Part shown: positions 26,224 to 37,348 of the stretch, piece by piece | Layout of the letters: every line of letters starts with the position of its first letter | Numbering within the stretch: position 1 is the first letter of the stretch | Assembly: GCF_026342735.1 (NCBI RefSeq) | Contig: NZ_JAPEMM010000001.1 | Span: 1,860,001 to 1,924,000 of the forward strand | Direction: 5' to 3' | Length of the DNA: 64,000 bases | From: Streptomyces sp. NBC_00193 | GTDB lineage: Bacteria; Actinomycetota; Actinomycetes; Streptomycetales; Streptomycetaceae | Position numbers and translations under genes: made by a program | The notes under the pieces: generated by a model | What the model saw: the letters and a program-made list of their open reading frames with translations, nothing else | The model's database searches: none | What the model was told of the DNA's origin: nothing

Positions 26224-27348
26224 TCAGCGGCTGTGCTGGGAGTCGGCGATGGTGACCTCGACCCGCTGGAACTCCTTGAGCTCGCTGTAGCCGGTGGTGG
26301 CCATCGAGCGGCGCAGCGCGCCGAAGATGTTCATCGAGCCGTCCGGGGAGTGCGACGGGCCGGTGAGGATCTCCTCGGTGGTGCCGACCGTGCCGAGGTC
26401 GACCTTCTTGCCGCGCGGCACGTCCTCGTGGACGGCCTCCATGCCCCAGTGGTTGCCCTTGCCGGGCGCGTCGGTGGCACGGGCCAGCGGGGAGCCCATC
26501 ATCACGGCGTCGGCGCCGCAGGCGACGGCCTTGGGGATGTCGCCGGACCAGCCCACGCCGCCGTCGGCGATGACGTGCACGTAGCGGCCGCCGGACTCGT
26601 CCATGTAGTCGCGGCGGGCCGCGGCCACGTCGGCGACGGCGGTGGCCATCGGGACCTGGATGCCGAGCACGTTGCGCGTGGTGTGCGCGGCGCCGCCGCC
26701 GAAGCCGACCAGGACACCGGCAGCGCCGGTGCGCATCAGGTGCAGGGCCGCGGTGTAGGTGGCGCAGCCGCCCACGATGACCGGGACGTCGAGCTCGTAG
26801 ATGAACTGCTTGAGGTTCAGCGGCTCGGCGGCGCCGGAGACGTGCTCCGCCGACACGGTGGTGCCGCGGATCACGAAGATGTCCACGCCCGCGTCGACGA
26901 CGGCCTTGGAGAACTCGGCCGTGCGCTGCGGGGAGAGCGCGGCGGCGGTGACGACGCCGGAGTCGCGCACCTCCTTGATCCGCTGACGGATCAGGTCCGC
27001 CTGGATCGGAGCGGAGTAGATCTCCTGGAGTCGGCGGGTGGCGGACTCCTCGTCCAGCTCCGCGATCTCGTCGAGCAGCGGCTGCGGGTCCTCGTACCGG
27101 GTCCACAGGCCTTCGAGGTTCAGCACGCCGAGGCCGCCGAGCTCGCCGATGCGGATGGCGGTCTGCGGGGAGACGACCGAGTCCATGGGGGCGGCCAGGA
27201 ACGGGAGCTCGAAGCGGTAGGCGTCGATCTGCCAGGCGATCGAGACCTCCTTCGGGTCCCGGGTACGGCGGCTGGGGACGATGGCGATGTCATCGAACGC
27301 GTACGCCCGGCGGCCGCGCTTGCCGCGCCCGATCTCGATCTCAGTCAC
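26224..27348 (-). CDS. guaB3: GuaB3-type IMP dehydrogenase-related protein
   Basis: 374 residues with the IMPDH/GMP-reductase barrel but no CBS domains. Barrel motifs are clear (LPFLAAPMDSVVSPQTA, VIADGGVGWSGDIPKA, MMGSPLA). The catalytic loop, GPGSICTTR in true IMP dehydrogenases, here reads FGGGAAHTTR with His222 where the Cys should be. Actinobacteria often carry this shorter paralogue next to guaB; its biochemical role is unsettled. The start is GTG at 27348, with an AGGAAAGG ribosome site. It lies downstream of guaB on the same strand with a hairpin (27447-27482) between them, so it probably has its own promoter. Confidence 0.9.
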   Translation of the reverse strand: MTEIEIGRGKRGRRAYAFDDIAIVPSRRTRDPKEVSIAWQIDAYRFELPFLAAPMDSVVSPQTAIRIGELGGLGVLNLEGLWTRYEDPQPLLDEIAELDEESATRRLQEIYSAPIQADLIRQRIKEVRDSGVVTAAALSPQRTAEFSKAVVDAGVDIFVIRGTTVSAEHVSGAAEPLNLKQFIYELDVPVIVGGCATYTAALHLMRTGAAGVLVGFGGGAAHTTRNVLGIQVPMATAVADVAAARRDYMDESGGRYVHVIADGGVGWSGDIPKAVACGADAVMMGSPLARATDAPGKGNHWGMEAVHEDVPRGKKVDLGTVGTTEEILTGPSHSPDGSMNIFGALRRSMATTGYSELKEFQRVEVTIADSQHSR

Positions 27349-27446
27349 GTGTGGTGGCCTTTCCTGTGGGTCTGCCCGTCCAGTATCCCCGAACCCCGGC
27401 GCGCCGCGTTCCGGTGACCGCTGTACGGACGCACGCACCGGGCACG

Positions 27447-27482
27447 CCGGAGGGGCGGACCCGTGCGGGCCCGCCCCTCCGG
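27447..27482 (-). terminator. terminator after guaB
   Basis: A 12-bp GC stem (27447-27458 with 27471-27482) extends inward by a further CCC/GGG and a small loop. It is about 30 bases beyond the guaB stop codon on the minus strand. Confidence 0.65.
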
Positions 27483-27515
27483 TGCTGCTCAGTTGCTGGT
27501 CAGGTGCTGCTGCGC

Positions 27516-29123
<1,608 letters not shown>

Positions 29124-29146
29124 CTACGGGAAAAACCCCGTACGGC

Positions 29147-29884
29147 CTACTGCTCGGCGAGCGCACGGAGCCGGCTCAGCGCCCGGTGCTGGGCGACGCG
29201 CACCGCCCCGGGGGACATTCCGAGCATCTGCCCGGTCTCTTCGGCGGTCAGCCCGACGGCCACGCGCAGGACGAGGAGCTCGCGCTGGTTCTCCGGAAGG
29301 TTGGCGAGCAGCTTCTTGGCCCATGCGGCGTCACTGCTCAGCAGCGCGCGCTCCTCCGGACCCAGGGAGTCGTCGGGCCGCTCCGGCATCTCGTCCGAGG
29401 GCACGGCCGTACTGCCCGGATGGCGCATGGCGGCCCGCTGGAGATCGGCGACCTTGTGCGCGGCGATGGCGAAGACGAAGGCCTCGAAGGGGCGCCCTGT
29501 GTCGCGGTAGCGCGGCAGGGCCATCAGGACGGCGACGCAGACCTCCTGCGCCAGGTCCTCCACGAAGTGACGAGCGTCACCCGGAAGCCGCGACAGGCGG
29601 GAGCGGCAGTAGCGGATGGCGAGGGGGTGCACGAAGGCGAGCAGATCGTGGGTGGCCTGCTCGTCGCCCTCCACCGCACGGCGTACGAGCGCGCTGACAG
29701 TACTGTCGCCGCTGTTTCGGGAGGCGCCGCTGCCGCCTGTGGTCGCGGGTGACCCCGGGGCCTCGTCGTCGCGCATCAATCCATGGTGCCTTGGCGCCGG
29801 AGTATTCGCGGCACTGCGGCCCGTGTTGTACGTCGAAGCGTTATGCGTCGACGGGTTGTGCGGGGTGGGTGCACCGGAACTCAT
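29147..29884 (-). CDS. shbA: ECF-type RNA polymerase sigma factor ShbA
   Basis: 245 residues if translation starts at 29884, where a GGGAGGGGAGGGG ribosome site lies upstream; a shorter start at 29776 (209 residues) is possible. Region 2 is seen in [21 protein letters not shown] and [20 protein letters not shown], and region 4 in [21 protein letters not shown] with its helix-turn-helix [20 protein letters not shown]. Location beside bldM and guaB identifies it as ShbA, which in Streptomyces drives transcription of the principal sigma gene hrdB; the mycobacterial counterpart is SigD. The Ser/Asn/Thr-rich first 60 residues look disordered. No anti-sigma gene is adjacent. Confidence 0.9.
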   Translation of the reverse strand: MSSGAPTPHNPSTHNASTYNTGRSAANTPAPRHHGLMRDDEAPGSPATTGGSGASRNSGDSTVSALVRRAVEGDEQATHDLLAFVHPLAIRYCRSRLSRLPGDARHFVEDLAQEVCVAVLMALPRYRDTGRPFEAFVFAIAAHKVADLQRAAMRHPGSTAVPSDEMPERPDDSLGPEERALLSSDAAWAKKLLANLPENQRELLVLRVAVGLTAEETGQMLGMSPGAVRVAQHRALSRLRALAEQ

Positions 29885-30138
29885 GCTCTGGCCCCTCCCC
29901 TCCCGCTCGGCCGAATCGTCCCCGCGGCGACATCTCCAGGATGCGCCACACCCTCAAGCATGCGGCATCGCGCCCGAAGCGACACGTCCCCCGGATTGTG
30001 CACCGTCAATCCCCGGTGCGCACCAGGGTGCGGCGGATCGGACCGCGGGAGATTCCGGAGGGCGGCCGGGACCGCGGGGACCGGGCGGGCCGGCCCGCCC
30101 GCGGCACCGCCGGCCGGTGAGGGCCGGCGGTCGCGCGG

Positions 30139-30750
30139 TCAGCGGACCAGGCCCCAGCGGAACCCGAGCGCCACGGCGTGCGCCCGGTCGGACGCACCCA
30201 GCTTCTTGAACAGCCGGCGGGCGTGCGTCTTGACCGTGTCCTCGGAGAGGAAGAGCTCGCGCCCGATCTCCGCATTGGACCGGCCGTGGCTCATGCCCTC
30301 CAGCACCTGGATCTCGCGCGCGGTGAGCGTGGGCGCGGCGCCCATCTCGGCCGAGCGGAGCCGGCGCGGGGCCAGCCTCCAGGTCGGGTCGGCAAGGGCC
30401 TGGGTGACCGTGGCCCGCAGTTCGGCGCGCGAGGCGTCCTTGTGCAGATAGCCCCGGGCTCCGGCAGCGACCGCGAGGGCCACGCCGTCCAGGTCCTCGG
30501 CGACCGTCAGCATGATGATGCGGGCGCCGGGGTCGGCCGAGAGCAGCCGGCGAACCGTCTCCACACCGCCGAGCCCGGGCATCCGGACATCCATCAGAAT
30601 CAGGTCGGAGCGGTCGGCACCCCAGCGGCGGAGGACTTCCTCGCCGTTGGCAGCCGTCGTCACTCGCTCGACGCCGGGCACGGTGGCAACCGCGCGACGG
30701 AGCGCCTCTCGGGCAAGCGGGGAGTCGTCGCAGACGAGGACGGATGTCAT
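30139..30750 (-). CDS. bldM: developmental response regulator BldM
   Basis: 203 residues, effectively identical to BldM as remembered from S. coelicolor. The receiver domain has the acidic pair Asp8-Asp9, Asp54 in ILMDVRMPG and Lys in YLHKDAS; the LuxR/FixJ helix-turn-helix is in LTAREIQVLEGMSHGRSNAEI. BldM controls aerial hyphae and sporulation genes, as a homodimer for one set and with WhiI for a later set, and acts without a known partner kinase. ATG at 30750 has a GGAGGG site. A perfect sigma-BldN promoter lies about 120 bases upstream, consistent with the known BldN to BldM cascade. Confidence 0.97.
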   Translation of the reverse strand: MTSVLVCDDSPLAREALRRAVATVPGVERVTTAANGEEVLRRWGADRSDLILMDVRMPGLGGVETVRRLLSADPGARIIMLTVAEDLDGVALAVAAGARGYLHKDASRAELRATVTQALADPTWRLAPRRLRSAEMGAAPTLTAREIQVLEGMSHGRSNAEIGRELFLSEDTVKTHARRLFKKLGASDRAHAVALGFRWGLVR

Positions 30751-30877
30751 GACCGCCCTCCGCAGCTGCTGATGCGCGTCACCTTGAGCCTCCAGGCTGG
30801 TACGTATCGTCACCTGTGCGGTCGATGCTCCCGGACACATGTCCGAGAACTTCTTGGTTCAACCGCCTTCGCACTCT

Positions 30878-30905
30878 CAACGATGGTCACTCGAAAGAGT
30901 TACGG
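30878..30905 (-). promoter_or_regulatory. sigma-BldN-type promoter of bldM
   Basis: On the minus strand: CGTAAC (-35, 30900-30905), a 16-base spacer and CGTTGA (-10, 30878-30883). These match the consensus I recall for the sporulation sigma factor BldN exactly. Transcription should begin near 30871 and read into bldM with a leader of about 120 bases. Confidence 0.8.
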
Positions 30906-31044
30906 GTCGGACGGACACCTTCGGCACTCTACGTGAGGAAGCGAACACAAGGCAGGAGCCACTCGCCGCGTGTCCTCCAGATGACGGTATGCCCTATTTG
31001 GCGGCTTTCCTTCCGTTTGGCGCATGTCTGAGGCTAGATTCCCA

Positions 31045-31080
31045 ATGAGTCATATTTACATCTACTACGACAGTAGGTGT
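31045..31080 (+). promoter_or_regulatory. palindromic sites upstream of whiD
   Basis: ATGAGTCAT (31045-31053) is a perfect 9-base palindrome. ACATCTACT-ACGAC-AGTAGGTGT (31058-31080) is an inverted repeat with one mismatch. Both lie 50-85 bases before whiD in an AT-richer stretch with a TAGATT hexamer just upstream, and may be binding sites for developmental regulators. The factor is not identified. Confidence 0.4.
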
Positions 31081-31129
31081 GGAGACATGGACCGTATCCG
31101 CCTCAGTACCGGCACCAAGAGGACTACCA

Positions 31130-31465
31130 ATGGCAGATTTCTCCCGCCTCCCCGGACCGAACGCCGACCTCTGGGACTGGCAGTTGCTGGCTGCCTGCCG
31201 CGGGGTCGACAGCTCCCTCTTCTTCCACCCGGAAGGCGAGCGGGGCGCGGCCAGGAGCGCGCGCGAGACCTCGGCTAAAGAGGTCTGCATGCGATGCCCG
31301 GTGCGTTCTGAATGCGCCGCGCACGCACTAGCCGTCCGCGAGCCCTACGGGGTGTGGGGCGGCCTCACCGAGGACGAACGCGAAGAACTGATGGGCCGCG
31401 CACGCCACCGCCTGATCCCGGCGACGACCGCGATCGGACCGAGCACGCCGATCGCTCCGCACTGA
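31130..31465 (+). CDS. whiD: WhiB-family Fe-S regulator WhiD
   Basis: 111 residues. The four cluster-binding cysteines are Cys23, Cys53, Cys56 and Cys62 (AACRG, then CMRCPVRSEC). The WhiB signature GVWGG follows at 74-78 and then a basic tail. Sequence and position, divergent from bldM, identify WhiD, which is needed for spore maturation and binds a 4Fe-4S cluster sensitive to oxygen and nitric oxide. The mycobacterial relative at this locus is WhiB3. WhiB proteins usually act by binding region 4 of the principal sigma factor. ATG at 31130 follows AGAGGAC. Confidence 0.96.
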   Translation: MADFSRLPGPNADLWDWQLLAACRGVDSSLFFHPEGERGAARSARETSAKEVCMRCPVRSECAAHALAVREPYGVWGGLTEDEREELMGRARHRLIPATTAIGPSTPIAPH

Positions 31466-31602
31466 GCGGGCTCCCCGCGAAACGACCGAAGGAACGTTTC
31501 CTCGATTGACCGGCACCCACGGGGGTGCCGCACCCCGGACCGGGCTGCCACCCGACCGGCCGTACCGCCGTACGGTCCTTCGGGTGGCGCCCGCCCGGCG
31601 CC

Positions 31603-31672
31603 GGTGCTCCGGTGTCGGTGCTCGGGTGTCGGCGCTCCGGTGTCGGTGCTCGGGTGTCGGCGCTCCGGTGCC
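31603..31672. repeat. five tandem copies of a 14-base unit
   Basis: Five back-to-back copies of GGYGCTCSGGTGYC run from 31603 to 31672 (copies start at 31603, 31617, 31631, 31645, 31659). They lie in the gap between whiD and the LysR gene, just beyond the LysR stop codon. No coding role seen. Confidence 0.8.
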
Positions 31673-31683
31673 GGACCGGGCCG

Positions 31684-32583
31684 TCAGCGCCGGGCGGCCC
31701 GCTCAAGCTGGGTCAGGGTCGCGGCCACCGCCGGGACCCGCGCCAGGTCGGGCAGGGTCAGTGCGACGACCTCCCGCTCGACGGCCGGTTCCACGGCGAG
31801 CGTGCTCACGCCCTTGGCCCGTACGGACTCCACCGCGAGCTCCGGCAGCACCGCGACCCCGAGCCCGGCCCCGACCAGGCCGACCACGGCCGGGTAGTCG
31901 TCGGTCGCGAAGTCGATGCGCGGGGTGAAGCCGGCTGCCTCGCACACCTCCACCAGATGGCGGCGGCAGCGCGGACAGCCCGCGATCCAGGGCTCGTCGG
32001 CCAGCTCCGCCATGCCCACCCGCTCCGCCCCCGCCAGCCGGTGCCCCTCGGGAACCAGTCCGACGAGCCGGTCGGTCAGCAGCGGCCGGACCACGAGGTC
32101 CTCCCACTCGGCCGCCGAGCCGGAGGCACCGCCGTAGCGGAAGGCCAGCGCGAGATCGCAGTCCCCCTCGCGCAGCATCTCCACCGAACGCGGAGGCTCC
32201 GCCTCGACCAGCGAGATCCGGGTCCCGGGATGCTCGGCGCGCATCGCCGCGAGCGCGGTCGGCACCAGGGTGGAACTGCCGCTGGGGAAGGAGACCAGCC
32301 GGACCCGGCCGGCGCGCAGCCCGGCGATGGCCGCGACCTCCTCCTCGGCGGCCGTCAGCCCGGCGAGGATCCCGGCGGCATGCCGGACCAACGCCTCACC
32401 GGCCTGGGTGAGGCGCATTTCGCGCCCGGTGCGGATCAGCAGCGGGGTGCCGGCGGACTGCTCCAGCGCCTTCATCTGCTGGGAGACGGCCGGCTGGGTG
32501 CAGCCGAGCTCGCGGGCGGCGGCGGAGAAGGACCCGGTTCCGGCGACAGCGCGCAGAACTCGGAGATGGCGTGCCTCGATCAC
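31684..32583 (-). CDS. LysR-family transcriptional regulator
   Basis: 299 residues. The N-terminal winged helix-turn-helix is typical (LRVLRAVAGTGSFSAAAREL, then TQPAVSQQMKALEQ). The effector-binding domain starts near residue 90 (GRVRLVSFPSGSSTLVPTAL). It contains a CPRC pair (AGCPRCRRHLVEV) that could make it redox- or metal-responsive. GTG at 32583 has no ribosome site, but TATGCT ends six bases upstream, so the mRNA is probably leaderless. It diverges from the MOSC gene with an 80-base gap, and LysR proteins commonly regulate such a neighbour. Confidence 0.9.
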   Translation of the reverse strand: MIEARHLRVLRAVAGTGSFSAAARELGCTQPAVSQQMKALEQSAGTPLLIRTGREMRLTQAGEALVRHAAGILAGLTAAEEEVAAIAGLRAGRVRLVSFPSGSSTLVPTALAAMRAEHPGTRISLVEAEPPRSVEMLREGDCDLALAFRYGGASGSAAEWEDLVVRPLLTDRLVGLVPEGHRLAGAERVGMAELADEPWIAGCPRCRRHLVEVCEAAGFTPRIDFATDDYPAVVGLVGAGLGVAVLPELAVESVRAKGVSTLAVEPAVEREVVALTLPDLARVPAVAATLTQLERAARR

Positions 32584-32589
32584 CCTTCG

Positions 32590-32657
32590 AGCATAAGGGG
32601 TGCTTTGACATAGACGCCAATAACCCCCGGCCGCCTTTGAGGTGGTTCGGCTAGCGT
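32590..32657. promoter_or_regulatory. divergent leaderless promoters for LysR gene and MOSC gene
   Basis: Minus strand: TATGCT (32590-32595) puts the start on the LysR GTG at 32583. Plus strand: TAGCGT (32652-32657) puts the start on the MOSC ATG at 32664. Neither has a clear -35 box. The 80-base gap is where a LysR operator would be expected. Confidence 0.5.
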
Positions 32658-32663
32658 GGGGCC

Positions 32664-33341
32664 ATGCATCTGATCTCCGTGAACCTCGGCCGCGCGACGG
32701 CCGTCGACTACACCGACGCCCCGGACGGGCTGACCGGTCACGGCAAGATCCCCGCGCCGGGCCCCGTACGGGTCTTCGCGCCGGGCCCCAAGGGCATCGG
32801 TGCGAGCGGCGTCGAAGGGGACGACGTCTGCCATCTGCGCCATCACGGCGGGGACCACCAGGCCGTGTACGCGTACGCCCGCGAGGACCTGGAGTGGTGG
32901 GAGCGCGAGCTCGGCCGCGAACTGCCCGGCGGGATCTTCGGCGAGAACTTCACCACCTCCGGCCTCGACGTGAACGGCGCGCTGCTCGGCGAGCGCTGGC
33001 GGGTCGGCCCCGACCTGCTCCTGGAGGTGGCCTCGGCCCGCATCCCGTGCCGGACCTTCCAGGGGATGCTCGGCGAGAAGGCGTGGGTCAAGCGGTTCAC
33101 CCAGGAAGCCCGGCCGGGCGCCTACCTGCGGGTCCTCCAGGAGGGCGCGGTCTCCCCCGGCGACACCATCGAGATCGTGCACCGCCCGGACCACGAGGTG
33201 ACGGTGGAGTTCTGGTTCCGCGCCTTCACCACCGAGCGGGAGCTGCTGCCGCGCACACTGGCGGCGGGCGACGCCCTGGAGCCGGAGGCTCGGGACAAGG
33301 CGCTGGCCCACGTGGAGAAGTACGGGAAGCAGGGCGACTAG
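32664..33341 (+). CDS. MOSC-domain protein (YiiM-like)
   Basis: 225 residues. MOSC domains bind or transfer sulphur for molybdenum cofactor enzymes. The conserved core is visible in GVEGDDVCHLRHHGGDHQAV and GIFGENFTTSGLDVNG, and the conserved Cys is in SARIPCRTFQGML. The length and the small C-terminal helical part (about 170-225) resemble E. coli YiiM, which reduces N-hydroxylated compounds with molybdopterin enzymes. The stop codon TAG doubles as part of the -10 of the next gene. Divergent LysR gene upstream. Confidence 0.88.
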   Translation: MHLISVNLGRATAVDYTDAPDGLTGHGKIPAPGPVRVFAPGPKGIGASGVEGDDVCHLRHHGGDHQAVYAYAREDLEWWERELGRELPGGIFGENFTTSGLDVNGALLGERWRVGPDLLLEVASARIPCRTFQGMLGEKAWVKRFTQEARPGAYLRVLQEGAVSPGDTIEIVHRPDHEVTVEFWFRAFTTERELLPRTLAAGDALEPEARDKALAHVEKYGKQGD

Positions 33342-33350
33342 GTTGCGCCT
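33339..33350 (+). promoter_or_regulatory. -10 element overlapping the MOSC stop codon
   Basis: TAGGTT (33339-33344) starts with the TAG stop of the MOSC gene and ends six bases before the SDR start codon at 33351, again the leaderless spacing. The SDR gene may be transcribed both from here and by readthrough. Confidence 0.45.
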
Positions 33351-34124
33351 ATGACGACTGCGTTGATTACGGGATCCACGGCGGGCATCGGCGCCGCCTT
33401 CGCCCGGCGGCTCGCCGCCGAGGGCCACAACCTCGTCCTGGTGGCCCGGGACACCAAGCGGCTCGGCGAGCAGGCCACCGAGCTGCACGACCGGCACGGG
33501 ATCGAGGCCGAGGTGCTGGCCGCGGACCTCTCCACCGAGGACGGCATCGCGGCCGTCGAGGAACGCCTCGCCGACCGCAAGCACCCGGTGGACCTGCTGG
33601 TGAACAACGCGGGCTTCGGCAACAAGGGCCGCTACCTCGAAGTCTCCATGGCCGACGAGCTGACCATGCTGAAGGTCCACATCGAGGCGGTGCTGCGGCT
33701 GACCTCGGCGGCCGTGGAGCCGATGCGCTCGCGCGGGCGCGGCGGCGTGATCAACGTGGCCTCGGTGGCCGCCTTCCTGCCGCGCGGCACCTACGGGGCG
33801 AGCAAGGCCTGGGTCGTGCAGTTCACCCAGGGCGCGGCCAAGGACCTGGCCGGCTCGGGCGTCCGGCTGATGGCGCTGTGCCCGGGCTTCGTGCGCACCG
33901 AGTTCCACGAGCGGGCCGGCATGGGCACGGACAACATCCCCGGCTGGATGTGGCTCGACGCCGACAAGCTGGTGGCGGCCGCCCTGGCCGATCTGGCGCG
34001 GGGGAAGACGGTGTCGATCCCGGACCCGCGGTACAAGGCGCTGATGGGCCTGGTGAAGGTGGCCCCGCGGGGGCTGCTGGGCGGAGTGTCCTCGCGCACG
34101 GGGCGCAAGTACGGGCCCCAGTAG
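33351..34124 (+). CDS. short-chain dehydrogenase/reductase
   Basis: 257 residues, classical SDR. The cofactor motif TGSTAGIG is at residues 8-15, the NNAG motif is in LLVNNAGFGN, and the active-site Ser and YxxxK are in VINVASVAAFLPRGTYGASKA. Arg/Lys near the cofactor loop (VARDTKRL) favours NADP. After PGFVRTEF a C-terminal extension carries KALMGLVKVAPRGLLGG. The substrate cannot be deduced. It begins ten bases after the MOSC stop and may be its operon partner. Confidence 0.9.
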   Translation: MTTALITGSTAGIGAAFARRLAAEGHNLVLVARDTKRLGEQATELHDRHGIEAEVLAADLSTEDGIAAVEERLADRKHPVDLLVNNAGFGNKGRYLEVSMADELTMLKVHIEAVLRLTSAAVEPMRSRGRGGVINVASVAAFLPRGTYGASKAWVVQFTQGAAKDLAGSGVRLMALCPGFVRTEFHERAGMGTDNIPGWMWLDADKLVAAALADLARGKTVSIPDPRYKALMGLVKVAPRGLLGGVSSRTGRKYGPQ

Positions 34125-34234
34125 CCGGACCGCGGGTCCGTAGTCACCGGGCTGTGCGGTGACCAGTGGGTAAACGAGGCATATGGGTGAAATCTCCCTA
34201 GACTGAATGTGTCCCATCCAGCGCGGGAGTCGCC

Positions 34235-34924
34235 ATGACATTCGTACAGATAGTCGATTACGAAACCACCCAGCCCGAGGCGGTCAACGATCTCCTCGAC
34301 CGCTACGTGGAGCAGACGCAGGGCAGGCGCACGGTGCTCGCCAGCCGCCTCGCACAGGACCGCGAATCCAAGACCCACTACGTCGACGTCGTCGAATTCC
34401 CGTCGTACGAAGCCGCCATGAAGAACTCTCAACTCCCGGAGACCGACCGGATGTTCCAGGAGATGGTGGCGCTCTGCGAAGGAATGCCCAAGTTCACCAA
34501 CCTGGACGTCGTACGGGACGAGCACCTCAACGCCATGCTCGTGAACCGCTTCTTCGACGAGATCGCGATGAAGGGCGACCTGTCCGTCGTCGAGGAGGTC
34601 TTCGCGGCCGACTACCACGACCACGACATCAGCAACCCCGTCGACAAGATGGGCCCGGAGGGCATCCGCGAGGACGTCACGACGTGGCGCAGCGCCTTCG
34701 ACTTCAGCTTCACCCGCGACGCCCAGATGGCACAGGACGACCACGTCACGACCCTGTGGACCTGGACCGGCACCCACAAGGGCGAGTTCATGGGGATCGC
34801 CCCGACCGGCAAGACCTGCACGATGACCGGCACCACGGTCTTCCGGTGCGAGGACGGCATGATCAAGGAAGGCTGGTGGCACTACGACGCCATGCGCCTG
34901 ATGAAGGACATGGGCGCGATGTAG
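34235..34924 (+). CDS. fusion of ABM-like and SnoaL-like (ester cyclase) domains
   Basis: 229 residues in two modules. Residues 1-95 look like a dimeric alpha-beta barrel of the antibiotic biosynthesis monooxygenase type (VQIVDYETTQPEAVNDLLDR, HYVDVVEFPSYEAAMKNSQL). Residues 105-229 are a SnoaL-like cone fold (NRFFDEIAMKGDLSVVEEVF, YHDHDISNP, THKGEFMGIAPTGK, GWWHYDAMRLMKDM), the family of polyketide ester cyclases and related small-molecule binders. The fusion is uncommon and no polyketide genes are nearby, so its activity is open. A TAGACT -10-like hexamer near 34199 precedes it, and a terminator follows at 34957. Confidence 0.8.
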   Translation: MTFVQIVDYETTQPEAVNDLLDRYVEQTQGRRTVLASRLAQDRESKTHYVDVVEFPSYEAAMKNSQLPETDRMFQEMVALCEGMPKFTNLDVVRDEHLNAMLVNRFFDEIAMKGDLSVVEEVFAADYHDHDISNPVDKMGPEGIREDVTTWRSAFDFSFTRDAQMAQDDHVTTLWTWTGTHKGEFMGIAPTGKTCTMTGTTVFRCEDGMIKEGWWHYDAMRLMKDMGAM

Positions 34925-34956
34925 CCGTACGGCAGACGGCGCACGGCACACACGGG

Positions 34957-34999
34957 AAAGCCCCGGTCACCACCGCTTGGCAGCGGTGACCGGGGCTTT
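34957..34999. terminator. bidirectional terminator between SnoaL fusion and groEL
   Basis: A 15-bp stem (34957-34971 with 34985-34999) carries AAA on its left flank and TTTT on its right, giving an intrinsic terminator for both converging genes. Confidence 0.85.
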
Positions 35000-35039
35000 T
35001 CCGTGCTTACTGCTTACTGCTTACTGCCTGCTGGCGAGG

Positions 35040-36680
<1,641 letters not shown>

Positions 36681-36807
36681 TCAGCCCTCTCGTTGCTATC
36701 CCCGGCCGCTCACCGCGACCGCCTGTCTAGAACGAGCTACGCCCCTCGCCGCCCGGCATCAGCAGGGGTGACCAGGGGCGTAGCTCAAAGCAAAACTGGA
36801 GAAGTGA

Positions 36808-37116
36808 TTACTTCTCGACGATCGCGAGCACGTCGCGGGCCGAGAGGACGAGGTACTCCTCGCCGTTGTACTTCACCTCGGTGCCGCCGTACTTGGAGTA
36901 CAGGACGACGTCGCCGACGGTGACGTCCAGCGGGAGACGCTGGCCGTCCTCGAAGCGACCCGGGCCCACCGCGAGGACGACGCCCTCCTGGGGCTTCTCC
37001 TTCGCGGTGTCCGGGATGACCAGGCCAGAGGCCGTGGTCTGCTCGGCGTCGAGCGGCTGGACCACAATGCGGTCCTCGAGCGGCTTGATGGCAACCTTGG
37101 AGCTGGTGGTCGTCAC
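36808..37116 (-). CDS. groES: co-chaperonin GroES
   Basis: 102 residues, seven-fold lid for GroEL. It has the core signature [20 protein letters not shown] and the mobile loop region ([16 protein letters not shown]), ending in the usual [14 protein letters not shown]. The start at 37116 is preceded by GGAAGG on the minus strand. The promoter and two CIRCE operators lie at 37211-37284, so the operon should be repressed by HrcA and induced by heat. Confidence 0.97.
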   Translation of the reverse strand: MTTTSSKVAIKPLEDRIVVQPLDAEQTTASGLVIPDTAKEKPQEGVVLAVGPGRFEDGQRLPLDVTVGDVVLYSKYGGTEVKYNGEEYLVLSARDVLAIVEK

Positions 37117-37210
37117 GATCTGACCTTCCGCTTCGGAGATCCGGAGTTAACTGTCTGGGTGGCGACCTTGTCGATCCGTCGTCGCGGGTGCCGGATCCAC
37201 TGTCGCAGGG

Positions 37211-37284
37211 TTGGCACTCACCAGGGGCGAGTGCCAGACGCGAGACTATTCCGGGGATTAGCACTCGGTCAAGCGGAGTGCCAA
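37211..37284 (-). promoter_or_regulatory. groES-groEL promoter bracketed by two CIRCE operators
   Basis: Two HrcA sites with the TTxGCACTC-N9-GAGTGCxAA form: TTGGCACTC/GAGTGCCAG (37211-37237) and TTAGCACTC/GAGTGCCAA (37258-37284). Between them, on the minus strand, TTGACC (37267-37272) and TAGTCT (37243-37248) are 18 bases apart; the -35 box lies inside the upstream CIRCE. HrcA bound to either site would block RNA polymerase. Confidence 0.9.
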
Positions 37285-37348
37285 TACGCGCCGCTGGTTT
37301 CGCCTCCTCGACGCGCGGCGCCGCTGCCGGGGACCAGTCCCCGGACCC

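Noticed and set aside
31603..31672. Possible CRISPR array
   Set aside because: The 14-base units are contiguous with no spacers; it is a simple tandem repeat.
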